Part shown: positions 22,701 through 29,769 of the stretch, in pieces
Layout of the letters: the number at the start of each line of letters is the position of its first letter
Numbering within the stretch: the stretch's first letter is position 1
Assembly: GCF_000003815.2 (NCBI RefSeq)
Contig: NC_049993.1
Coordinates: 2,532,477 to 2,596,476, forward strand
Length of the DNA stretch: 64,000 nt
Reading direction: 5' to 3'
Origin: Branchiostoma floridae
Taxonomy: Eukaryota; Chordata; Leptocardii; Amphioxiformes; Branchiostomatidae
Position numbers and translations under genes: made by a program
The notes under the pieces: generated by a model
What the model was told of the DNA's origin: nothing
The model's input: the letters and a program-made list of their open reading frames with translations, nothing else
Databases searched by the model: none

Positions 22701-25354
22701 CCAGCGTAGAGGGTATGTCCGACGAAAGCTGAACACAGTTCTAACAGAGGTGCTAAACAAACAGCTGTACTACAACATCATCAATGACTGCTGCCAGTCA
22801 ACACTGCACGTCGATGATTTGGCCAATCATATTCCTGAGATCAAGAGTTACCTTGAGAAGAAGATAGATGACATTGAACGGAACAACGACGACGACAACA
22901 ACCAGTGGACCTCCCGACTACCTGATGTTCGAACTGACGTGCTCCTTTTCAACGCCACGGAAGTGCGGTCATATTCCTTACAGGTCCCGAGAGACATCTT
23001 CTGGAATGGCAGGTAGGTCTGTTTTTCAAATTTTGTACAATTTAGCTTCTATGATTAGTCCATTTATTAATAAACACGTTTTTTTCTATTCGCGACTTTC
23101 ACACAGATATGCTTAAAATATATTATATTTGACACAGTATTAACTTTCTTTTAGGGATTTGATTGGAGAAGGGTCGTTAAGCAAAGTCTACAGAGGTAGA
23201 AGACTGACTAAGGACGGGCCAGATGTAGAGGTAGAGGTCTGCGTGCCGATGTCTTTGAAGGATGTTATCGAGGATTATCAACGCGAAGAAGAGATCCTCA
23301 CGTATGTACCATGTACAATGTTAAATGCTATCATTCATTTTTACAGAGAGCCGGGAAAATGTTATAAAGTAGAAAAGTATAAATGGGCACCCACAGCTAT
23401 TTTTTCTTATCTACTACTACAATAAAGACTTCGCAACTTAAAAACAAACTTATTATATTTACATAAGTTTCACCGATCACATCCTGCTGTATTTGCATAA
23501 CTAATTAACTACCCCCTCCTAAGTAAAGCAGGCGAGAAACACTGAATGTTTCACAGGGTTGTGACCTCTTCGTTGCAAATGTCTGTTTTATTTTCAGCAA
23601 GCTAAACGATGACTGCATTGTCAAGTTCTTCGGAAATGACTGCATTGTCAAGTTCTTCGGAACCGCCATTGACAGACACACTCAGTCTAGCACTGTGCAG
23701 TTGGTGATGGTGTTTGAGCGGTGTAACTGTACCCTGAGGGAGAAGCTCCAACAAATGCAAGAAGGGGGGCTCTCTGCTCCAGCCTCTTGCACTGGAGAAG
23801 ACAGAGCTGAGGTGAGGAACTGACATTCTTAAAACATATCAGTAATGATATTTCTTGACCTTTTCAATATCACCTCAAATCTACAAATCTACTATAACAG
23901 TCTCAGATAAATATGTGCAACTTAAAGGTTTTTATTCATTCAAAACGCGTTTATCCTTCCAAAGTGTTGATTTCGTTGTGTTTTACAGGCCCTGCTGTTT
24001 GCTGCAGATATGGCGAAACAGACTGCACGTGCTTTGTGCTATCTACATGGCAAGAAACTCGTGCACGGGGACCTAAACCTTGACAACATTTTTGTAAGAA
24101 CGTTTCCCTTTTGTTCTCATTCCCCAGCACAGGAAAAAAATCTTTATACCGCAAACACCAAGTGATACCGATAGCTGTTATCAAGTTGAGTATTTGGGAA
24201 AATTCAAGTCCACATGTGTACATTGCACCATTTTCCTGTTACCCCATATCTAAGAGCTACATGTATATGGTAATAACATGCAGACTTCAGTTCGGGTAAC
24301 TGCTAGATCTTCCCAGCAATATCATTGAAGCTGTATCGTAATTTTTTTGCGTTTTTGTTGCTTTCAAGCTGGCTCAAGACGACAATCCTGACAGGTTGAC
24401 ACTTAAACTGGCCTATAGTGAAGTGGGCATTGTCAAATGCGAGCGATTTCGGAAACAGGAGACTGGCGCTGAAGCTCCAGCAGCTCGCCTTTACATGGCC
24501 CCAGAAGTGTTGATGAAGTCTGCCTCCGATAGGTAATTCATATTCTTTCTCACCACTAGCAGGCGGGAAGGGAAGATAACGCGAATGCAGTTGGAAAGTA
24601 GCCAAGTTTGACAATGCGATGAAAATATATTTAGACAAATGCTACATAACTGTAGTTGTAACAAGTTATGAGTGTTTTAGTGTGGTTTGATTATATCGAT
24701 GACATCCGCCCGCGCATCAATTAAAAAAAAAAATGAATAAAACTTTTCAACCATACTGTAAATGGTACCAAGCAACCTCAAAATAATCGCCGTGTATTGC
24801 TAAAACAAATACTGGAAAACGTATGCTAATTTCATTGAAAACTTTAGGTCAAAGAAGATGTGAAAGAATAAAAATGAAGAATGTCATCCATATAATCAAA
24901 TCAACATGACTTAAGCTGTAAATGCCGATGGGTACGAAGGTGCTAATTAGAGAGATCTTAACCAAACCTAGAGGCATTGAGATTTGGACAGGGAAGATAT
25001 GTACACCAAACCTTTCATGAGGATCATACAACAATACATAGTTTACATAGTCATTTCCTATGTATTATTTCTTTTAGAAAAGTGGACATGTACAGCTTCG
25101 CCTTTGTCCTGTGGGAGCTGTGGTACGGCAGGCAGGCGGACCATGGTAATGGCCTCAGCGATGACGATTTCTGCTCGGAAGTTGTGCAAAGGAAACTTCG
25201 GCCAGCCCTGACAGAAGATCTACCTTCTGACTGGATGACTTTGATCCAGAGATGTTGGGAAGGAGAAGCCAATATGCGACCCACTGCTGAGGAATGCTTA
25301 AACAGCATTGCAAAAATCATCTGTGCAGCTGGTTCTCAAAATGTTGACATGTAA
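10437..25354 (+). CDS. DED - dynamin-like GTPase - degenerate kinase protein (DSTYK-like), 13 exons
   Basis: Exons that join in one frame: 10437-10713, 11210-11328 (or -11335), 12980-13193 (or from 12987), 14165-14332, 14963-15129, 18889-19032, 21238-21605, 22077-23012, 23155-23301, 23598-23811, 23989-24093, 24369-24532, 25078-25354. They sum to 3,300 nt, about 1,099 residues plus TAA. Order seen: a death-effector-like helical domain (residues 1-90), a dynamin-type G domain with GAHTSGKS (204-211), DTPG (322-325) and NKWD (388-391), a long helical region with a hydrophobic stretch near 653-676, then a protein kinase fold (from about 799) ending at the stop. The kinase half lacks several catalytic residues. 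GTPase plus kinase in this order resembles DSTYK and its invertebrate relatives; the DED at the front suggests adaptor or death/innate signalling. Family role is inference; the exon joins are read from splice sites and phases. The start has a good context (ACAATGG). Confidence 0.85.
11210..11328 (+). CDS. Exon 2: polar linker
   Basis: Acceptor CGTCAG just before 11210; joins exon 1 in phase. Encodes about 40 Ser/Thr/Gln/Glu-rich residues with no domain, a flexible linker between DED and GTPase. Two donors are possible: GAA|GTGCAA at 11328/11329 (phase 0, fits the AG at 12979) or CAAG|GTGTAA at 11335/11336 (phase 1, fits a second AG ending at 12986). Confidence 0.6.
11340..12975. other. Intron 2 of the GTPase gene; no element resolved
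   Basis: About 1.6 kb with nothing clearly classified. Repeated text AGTGCCCTAAAG near 11855-11880. If neither alternative splice for exons 2/3 is real, a small unseen exon would have to lie here. Confidence 0.3.
12980..13193 (+). CDS. Exon 3: lead-in to the GTPase P-loop
   Basis: Encodes a helical segment (KLFGLFQATLTHISDNPAF) and the first beta strand YPVVFL leading to the P-loop; donor G|GTATTG at 13194. The codon of the first P-loop glycine is split by the following intron, which also contains the 100-N gap at 13287-13386. The start is 12980 or 12987 depending on the donor chosen for exon 2; both keep the frame. Confidence 0.75.
13287..13386. other. Assembly gap (100 N)
   Basis: Run of N inside the intron between exons 3 and 4 of the GTPase gene. 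Confidence 0.99.
14165..14332 (+). CDS. Exon 4: G1/P-loop of the dynamin-like GTPase
   Basis: Acceptor CACTGCAG before 14165. Together with the last base of exon 3 it encodes LGAHTSGKSTMINMLLG, a complete GxxxxGKS/T Walker A motif followed by a helix as in the dynamin/septin-like superfamily. Donor CTTG|GTACGT. Confidence 0.85.
14963..15129 (+). CDS. Exon 5: GTPase switch I region
   Basis: Acceptor AAATCAG before 14963, donor AAG|GTATGT at 15130. Encodes a variable insert (YPIPPLVNDEEANTIL) and a strand ending YDKVEVYWPADFLK, which in dynamin-like proteins directly precedes the G3 strand. No unambiguous G2 threonine can be picked out by eye. Confidence 0.8.
15208..15962. mobile_element. Repetitive element, tandem copy A
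   Basis: Starts CTAGAAAGGCCGACATTTGC with a small hairpin (ATTTGCT..AGCAAAT) and ends ATTTGACAGGAGAAAGAAAG. In between is a degenerate unit that repeats ACCAAATTTCAGGTCATTTG, GAGCCAAAAAT and AAAATGGCCAAAAA. The next copy begins at once. Class unknown; no coding. Confidence 0.6.
16575..18088 (-). mobile_element. 5'-truncated LINE (CR1/L2-like reverse transcriptase)
   Basis: Minus strand. 3' tail is (AAAC)n at 16577-16600 preceded by AATAAA; 5' truncation lies inside the reverse transcriptase. Inserted in an intron of the GTPase gene, opposite strand, inside repeat copy B. No clear target duplication. Confidence 0.85.
16935..18088 (-). CDS. Reverse transcriptase fragment, C-terminal two thirds
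   Basis: Intact frame to TAG at 16935. Motifs: VGAVLLDFSAAFDVVNH (RT motif A), SGVPQGSCLGPLLFCIY (B), ELYADDS (C, catalytic YADD), then VEKTKSILMG and LGFIID, and a long C-terminal thumb. The frame stays open upstream to 18131, but those first 14 or so codons belong to the host repeat, not the LINE. N-terminal fingers and endonuclease are missing, so it cannot move by itself. Confidence 0.88.
18541..18630. repeat. Two adjacent perfect or near-perfect hairpins
   Basis: ATATTGCAAATCCATACT/AGTATGGATTGCAATAT at 18541-18579 and ATATTTC.CCATAC/GTATGG.GAAATAT at about 18595-18630, right after repeat copy B. Function unknown. Confidence 0.75.
18889..19032 (+). CDS. Exon 6: G3 motif (DTPG)
   Basis: Acceptor GTTGTAG before 18889, donor GAG|GTATCT. 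Encodes SGIVLVDTPGVDI, the G3 motif with the preceding hydrophobic strand, then AVTAVFVLDGYN, the next core strand. 48 codons, phase 0 at both ends. It lies beyond a 3.8 kb intron filled with repeats and a LINE insertion. Confidence 0.88.
19161..19656. mobile_element. Possible CpG-rich MITE in intron 6
   Basis: Left end CTAAGGGCACAAGTCACAA and right end TTGTGACCTTAG are roughly inverted; the interior is rich in CGTACG and unlike the flanks. The 184-codon open frame over it has no domain. No clear target duplication. Confidence 0.35.
19660..21237. other. Intron 6 remainder; AGT microsatellite, otherwise nothing
   Basis: Trinucleotide (AGT)n at about 21009-21030. No exon-like segment seen between exons 6 and 7. 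Confidence 0.4.
21238..21605 (+). CDS. Exon 7: G4 motif (NKWD) and helical extension
   Basis: Acceptor CTCTCAG before 21238, donor GTAAGT at 21606. Contains AAIFAINKWDFLE, the G4 guanine-specificity motif, followed by an amphipathic region with YNRRCDFLKKAWPP and a long charged helix, as expected for the end of a G domain entering a stalk. Confidence 0.88.
22077..23012 (+). CDS. Exon 8: stalk-like helical region with hydrophobic segment
   Basis: The largest exon (936 nt), acceptor CTACAG, donor GGCAG|GTAGGT. Encodes about 311 mostly helical, charged residues. A hydrophobic stretch (SLPTGIAAMLNAMLFPFAIG, around 22573-22632) interrupts it and could be a membrane-contacting paddle or hairpin, as in other dynamin-like proteins; that role is inference. 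Confidence 0.85.
23155..23301 (+). CDS. Exon 9: kinase glycine loop, VAIK lysine missing
   Basis: Acceptor TTTTAG before 23155, donor CAC|GTATGT. Encodes LIGEGSLSKVYRG (GxGxxxxV loop, residues 800-812) and then VEVEVCVPMS where the VAIK-type strand should be; no lysine sits at the ATP-anchoring position. The acidic YQREEEIL helix could supply the alphaC glutamate. Confidence 0.82.
23598..23811 (+). CDS. Exon 10: kinase beta4-beta5/hinge, with a 27-bp internal duplication
   Basis: Acceptor TTTTCAG before 23598, donor GAG|GTGAGG. Encodes the CIVKFFG strand twice in a row (23608-23634 and 23635-23661 differ at one base), then a hinge-like LVMVFERCN followed by a helix. A normal kinase has this strand once, so the copy adds nine residues between alphaC and the hinge. 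Confidence 0.8.
23989..24093 (+). CDS. Exon 11: catalytic loop, HRD changed to HGD
   Basis: Acceptor TTTACAG before 23989, donor TTT|GTAAGA. Encodes ARALCYLHGKK and LVHGDLNLDNIF. The catalytic aspartate (residue 946) and Asn951 are kept, but HRD reads HGD and the usual lysine two residues later is Asn. Confidence 0.85.
24369..24532 (+). CDS. Exon 12: activation segment, DFG missing, APE kept
   Basis: Acceptor TTCAAG before 24369, donor GATAG|GTAATT. Where K-x-A-D-F-G is expected the sequence reads LKLAYSEVGIVK, so the magnesium-binding Asp is absent. The APE motif is intact (LYMAPEVLM). Confidence 0.85.
25078..25354 (+). CDS. Exon 13: kinase C-lobe and stop
   Basis: Acceptor CTTTTAG before 25078. 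Encodes VDMYSFAFVLWELWYGR (subdomain IX) and IQRCWEGEANMRPTAEECL (subdomain XI with its arginine), so the C-lobe is structurally complete. TAA at 25352-25354. Confidence 0.88.
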
Positions 25355-26590
25355 AATCGTTGTACATAGTTTGTCCATTGGACAGCCACCCCCCCCATCC
25401 CCCGAATGTCAATTTGGTACCAAACTGAGGGGCAAAGGGTAACTTACTTTTAGAGAACGTTGATTCCTGTATTTTTTCCTTTTCTTCAGTTTACGGCAAA
25501 TGCAAGTTTTTTCTTTAAATAACGTTTTTAAAAATTCTAATTTCATTTTCTATTTTTTCTCTAAGCTACAAAGACGCTCCGTAATATGTGTTGTTTAGAT
25601 AAGCTGACTATATGCAGTTAAATGTGATCGCTATAGTGAATATAAGGCAGTTAAAATACTTCGTACTTATGTCAGATACTTTGTACAAAATTTGCATAAC
25701 ATAATGTCATAAAAGGGGTATCCCGCACATTTTTTTACAAATACTCAGTGTTATAACACATCTTGCTTTTGCCATTTGTAATTGGACATTTGAAGATATG
25801 CTTCCGTTATGAGGCTACTTTGTTTGCAAGCAATTTAAATTGTGCATTTTAGCTGTGATTTTTAGTGGTTATTTTGAACTACAGGATCGACTTAGAAAAA
25901 AAGAATGATTGAGTGTTTGATGAATCGTCATGATTTTTTTGTATGTAGATGGTATATTATGGAGGTAAATTGGGCTTTTTAGGTTGGAATAATATAGTAG
26001 TGCGTTAGAGGGCACATACGTATTAGCGGTGTTATGTCGAAAATGAAAACACAGCGCCATCGCAAACATTTTGCGATAGTAGACTCTATGATAATGACGA
26101 TAGTTAAAATGATTATAATAATTATTGAAAATAATGGTTCATTCAGCAAAAGCATACACTATGTAGAAAGCCCCGCAGGCAACCCCAGTTGTCTAAATGG
26201 TACTCGTATGTGCCACAAAATGACATAATCACATCGTTACAGTTTGTAAAAAATATGGTTCGTGTTACAATCAACTCTAAACTCCACATATATACAGAAT
26301 AAAATTGTCTCATGAGAGTGGCTCACAATACAGTAGACTAAGTGTAATCATTCTAGTGTCCAAGTGGTAAGAGTACATAGTCCATACATACGTGCTGTTA
26401 CATTTCAGTGCTGTTTAATAGGTGTACTATGTATGTATGGATATGGTATCAATTTGTGATTTCAGGAAGCAGTTTATTTGTCAAGTTAGTCTAGTTTACT
26501 TCTGTATTCAGGTTTTAAAGCTGCTTAAGAGGGCGCCTGTCGTATGTCATGATAACGAGAGTAGATAAATGAAAAAAACGACTTTTTGGC
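25355..26590. other. 3' flank of the GTPase gene; no gene
   Basis: Holds the 3' UTR, whose end is not certain; the nearest canonical AATAAA is at about 26299. A piece of the octamer-bearing family (TGAATCGTCATGATTTTTTT, about 25920) is present. Confidence 0.4.
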
Positions 26591-26599
26591 TACCATGAC

Positions 26600-27017
26600 C
26601 GTCGTACTACACTATTACATACAGAGAAAGCAGTGGAAGATGAACTACATTTCATATGTCAATGTTACCTTTACAATTCCGAAAGAAGCAAATTTATACT
26701 TGAAATCTACAAAACTTTCCCAAGCTTTTCGCTCCTTACCGACCTACGAAAAACAATCTTCTTGCTTAAGTCGTCTAACCCGTTATATATGAAAATGTTG
26801 GACAATTCATCTCCCACTGCATGTGGAAAAGAAGTCAAACCTGTCAAATAGCTTAAGTAGAAATAGATTCAGATTAGAAGTTTTTCCCCTGTCGATTTAT
26901 CGATAAATCTCATTTTCCTTCTCTGTTAACTTAAGAATACAATCATGTATACCACTGCTTTCTTTGTTTGCAATTGGCCACGGGCATGAACTTGCAATGA
27001 AGATTATCATTATCATC
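26600..27017 (+). mobile_element. LINE 3' fragment with Zn-knuckle remnant
   Basis: Frame from about 26615 encodes EDELHFICQCYLYNSERS, the same type of H..C end found at 34440-34490 in the larger LINE, then 3' UTR and an (ATTATC) tail near 27003-27017. Heavily 5' truncated. Confidence 0.65.
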
Positions 27018-27219
27018 TGGCCCTTACGTTATAGCTTGGTAAACAACCCCAAAGACTTCCCCTCAATCATACTTTTGTTATTTCATTTATATAGTTCTGC
27101 TTTAATTTGAGACAAGTACGCAATACATAACGCGTAGGTCATTGTTTTTATGAGGGGCAATTGCAGCCGCATTATGGCAGTTAATTACCCGGTAGTACTT
27201 TTTTCGTCTCTTTTACAGT

Positions 27220-27329
27220 TTTTCAGGTAAAAGGCACAAATTACAACTTCACCGTCTCTGTTGCTACAAACCCAAGCCTGGGAGGGACGTGGTGAGCGTT
27301 CAGAGTCTGTTGTTGGGGACGGACGAGAG
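27220..27329 (+). pseudogene. Cadherin-repeat-like remnant, left part
   Basis: After a possible acceptor (TTTTTCAG) the frame reads GTNYNFTVSVATNPSLGGT, like the start of an extracellular cadherin repeat, then shifts frame to VVSVQSLLLGTDER. It is cut at 27329 by the long-TIR element; its continuation is at 35954. Frame breaks suggest a dead copy, or a tiny intron. Confidence 0.4.
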
Positions 27330-27335
27330 GGGTCT

Positions 27336-27440
27336 ACCGAAAGTGCGAAAAGGAACGAAAAGGAACGAAAAGGAACGAAAAGAAACGAAAAGGAGCTTTT
27401 TTGCTACCGAAAGTGCGAAAAGGAACGAAAAGGAATGAAG
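27336..27440 (+). repeat. CGAAAAGGAA minisatellite, left TIR
   Basis: About 10 copies of a 10-bp unit with TACCGAAAGTG interruptions. It creates open frames (KRNEKERKG...) that are not genes. Confidence 0.88.
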
Positions 27441-27909
27441 TATGAAGCAAACTAAAATAAAATCAATGAGAATATAAGGTACCGGTACTGCGGGCGTTAG
27501 AAGCCTATGAAACGTGTTTTATTTTACTCAGAATTTGGCAATATCAAATTTTTACGGGGCTGTTTTAGGCTGTTCATTGTTGTGTTTGTGTGGCTAAATT
27601 ATTCTCTGAAGATCAGCGAAATACAACGAAACATAAGTGAGATAAGAAAGTAAGGACTAAAATTCAGTTACTGGTGGGTGATGGATAAATATCGGGGGTG
27701 GTCACGCCGATTCCACGCTCCTGCTGATATAAGTTTAAAAGTGTCCTTACCGAGTAGATCTACAATATTTTTTCATCCAAAAGACTCTATAGATATATTT
27801 CCGTCAACTCTGATTTATATCGGGTTGCCTTTTTACCTTAATCTTGGATATTTTGACGAATTTATGATTTTCCGTGAACCCAAGCCAACCCAAGCCAACT
27901 TCGGACGCC

Positions 27910-29310
27910 ATGACCGACCCAAGCGCTCACGAGGATTTGTACTCTGTACTTGGTGTATCTTCTTCGGCAACTCCTGATGACATTGTGGAGGCGTACAAAA
28001 GGGAGGTCAAGCTGTACGAGAACGCGTCTAAACTCGGCAGAAGTAAGCAAGCGTCCAAAGAAGCTTTGACAAGATACAAGGAGGTAAGCAGATCGTTCAG
28101 TATACTATCCGACGTGCCCCGAAGACAACGGTATGACAACAGCGGCTCTGTAACTGTCCCTACCAAAATCACAAAGAAGTCACGCAAACAGTCCGCAGAC
28201 TACTGCATTAACCAGAATGAGCAAAGTGTCACGATATTTTTACCCCCGAACCTTGCAACCTCTTGGCTCTCCAAGTGCGAAGAACATCACTCAACCCGAG
28301 CAACGAGAAAGGCACCGGTAAATAACCGGGTAGTAAAGGGCAAAGTCCCTGACAATGGCCACCAGATCAAAACTGTGTTCACAGATACCCAATCTAAAGA
28401 CATCGTAGGTTCTGTCAGTATCACGATCTATGAATCTACAAACAAGATTCTAGTTCAGGGTTCCGCTTATCTGTTGTGGTTCACGGAAGTATTCCCTGTT
28501 CTAAAAGAGGCAATTGACACTGCGTGTACCGACAAGGCTCTGACAGAATCGGAAGAACCCAGTTTAGTTGTATCGTTGAACACAGCAGAAAGCCCCCCCT
28601 TGTGCTCAGTATGTGAACAACCTATGATGGCTGACGTTTGCGACTCGTGTGAAACTGTGCCTAAAGTGGTGCTAGACTGCAACAGTAATAATTTGCGTCC
28701 TGTTGAACTTGAGGAAACGATAGAAGACACAAGTACTCCTCACAGCCATATCACGGCTAACAAGTCCACTCCCGTCATCCCTGCCGACTATTCTATTCTT
28801 CAGGAAAATGTGAACAAACTGGAATCTTGTCTTGTTGAGTCTATCTCAGTCCAAAAAAACTCTGAGACCTCAATCCTGCAAAGACTGTCTTTACTGGAGG
28901 ACAGGCTGAAAGCCCGTGAACAAAACCATGTCTGTGACAGACTATCTGCCCTTGAGAAAAGGAAACTCTTAGAGGATGTTGCGCGTTTGGAAAGTGTCAA
29001 ATGTGAGCTCGAGAATCAAGTTCAGTCACTTAAACGCAAATATGACGAGCTGTCAAGCGCTATGCAGAAGGTTCAATTGTCGGGTTCACGCGGTCAGACA
29101 AAATCGACAGAGACGCAAACCACCCAGGAGGCTTCAGATCGCGCCGACAAATTATTGTATGAATTGGCTAATGTCAGCGTCAGCAACAGATTTCAAGTTC
29201 TAGATGAGCACAACAATAAGAACAGCCCCGACAATACATTTTCAAACCCCGGTGCAAAACGCCGTCGCCAAGCACACAAAACAGGCGCGAACGTGTCTCC
29301 CGTTCAGTGA
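27910..29310 (+). CDS. LINE ORF1, N-terminal part: J-domain-like, Zn motif, coiled coil
   Basis: ATG at 27910 (the open frame extends to 27874 through a non-ATG start). Residues 7-80 fit a J-domain: EDLYSVLGVSSSATPDDIVE, AYKREVKLYE, YKEVSRSFSILSD, RRQRYDNSG. The HPD tripeptide is replaced by residues of the LYENASKLG loop, so it should not stimulate Hsp70. A later NKILVQGSAYLLWFTEVFP segment is typical of invertebrate LINE ORF1 proteins. Then comes a CxxC-x8-CxxC motif (28603-28650), a coiled coil (about 28790-29090) and a basic tail. The TGA at 29308 is supplied by the inserted TRIM, not by the LINE. Likely an RNA-binding or assembly protein; role inferred. Confidence 0.75.
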   Translation: MTDPSAHEDLYSVLGVSSSATPDDIVEAYKREVKLYENASKLGRSKQASKEALTRYKEVSRSFSILSDVPRRQRYDNSGSVTVPTKITKKSRKQSADYCINQNEQSVTIFLPPNLATSWLSKCEEHHSTRATRKAPVNNRVVKGKVPDNGHQIKTVFTDTQSKDIVGSVSITIYESTNKILVQGSAYLLWFTEVFPVLKEAIDTACTDKALTESEEPSLVVSLNTAESPPLCSVCEQPMMADVCDSCETVPKVVLDCNSNNLRPVELEETIEDTSTPHSHITANKSTPVIPADYSILQENVNKLESCLVESISVQKNSETSILQRLSLLEDRLKAREQNHVCDRLSALEKRKLLEDVARLESVKCELENQVQSLKRKYDELSSAMQKVQLSGSRGQTKSTETQTTQEASDRADKLLYELANVSVSNRFQVLDEHNNKNSPDNTFSNPGAKRRRQAHKTGANVSPVQ

Positions 29311-29360
29311 AACAACCAGAGGGGCGAGTAAGAACAGAAAGAAACAACACCCCGACTCCC

Positions 29361-29430
29361 GGGATTCGAACCCGCGCCAAACCCGGGCAGCCGGATCACA
29401 AATCGAACGTGCAAACCGTTCGGCCATAAA
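29361..29430 (-). ncRNA. tRNA-like pol III boxes in LTR copy 1
   Basis: Minus strand: A-box-like TGGCCGAACGG (29426-29416) and B-box GGGTTCGAATCCC (29373-29361). The acceptor and anticodon stems do not pair well, so this is tRNA-derived rather than a working tRNA gene. Confidence 0.55.
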
Positions 29431-29641
29431 GGCTTAAGCCGTTAGGCGTCTTCGGTTTAGCAGTCCTTGAACACCACTGTTACACTACTCCCCCTTTTCT
29501 TTTCAAGATTCGTCCTCGAATCTCCGAGATCGACATCCCTGTGTGGCACATACTAGCCTGTTAATCACAGGGCCGGCGTGGGAACCAGTGAAACAACCAG
29601 AGGGGCGAGTAAGAACAGAAAGAAACAACACCCCGACTCCC

Positions 29642-29711
29642 GGGATTCGAACCCGCGCCGAACCCGGGCAGCCGGATCACAAATCGAACGTGCAAACCGT
29701 TCGGCCATAAA
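29642..29711 (-). ncRNA. tRNA-like pol III boxes in LTR copy 2
   Basis: Second copy of the same A-box and B-box, at equal spacing, inside 29589-29765. Confidence 0.55.
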
Positions 29712-29769
29712 GGCTTAAGCCGTTAGGCGTCTTCGGTTTAGCAGTCCTTGAACACCACTGTTACATCAG

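Larger units (their letters stand above)
29308..29765 (-). mobile_element. TRIM (miniature LTR element) with tRNA-like LTRs
   Basis: Two 177-bp direct repeats (29308-29484, 29589-29765; one mismatch seen) with TG...CA ends surround 104 bp. TCAG flanks both sides (29304-29307, 29766-29769). On the minus strand a primer-binding-like TGGTTCCCACGCCGG follows the first LTR by one base, and a purine tract AAAAGAAAAGGGGGA precedes the second LTR by four bases. No coding. LTR-LTR near-identity suggests recent insertion. Confidence 0.75.

Noticed and set aside
29336-29430. Genuine tRNA gene on the minus strand
   Set aside because: A and B boxes fit, but acceptor and anticodon stems do not pair, and the same sequence is part of a duplicated LTR.
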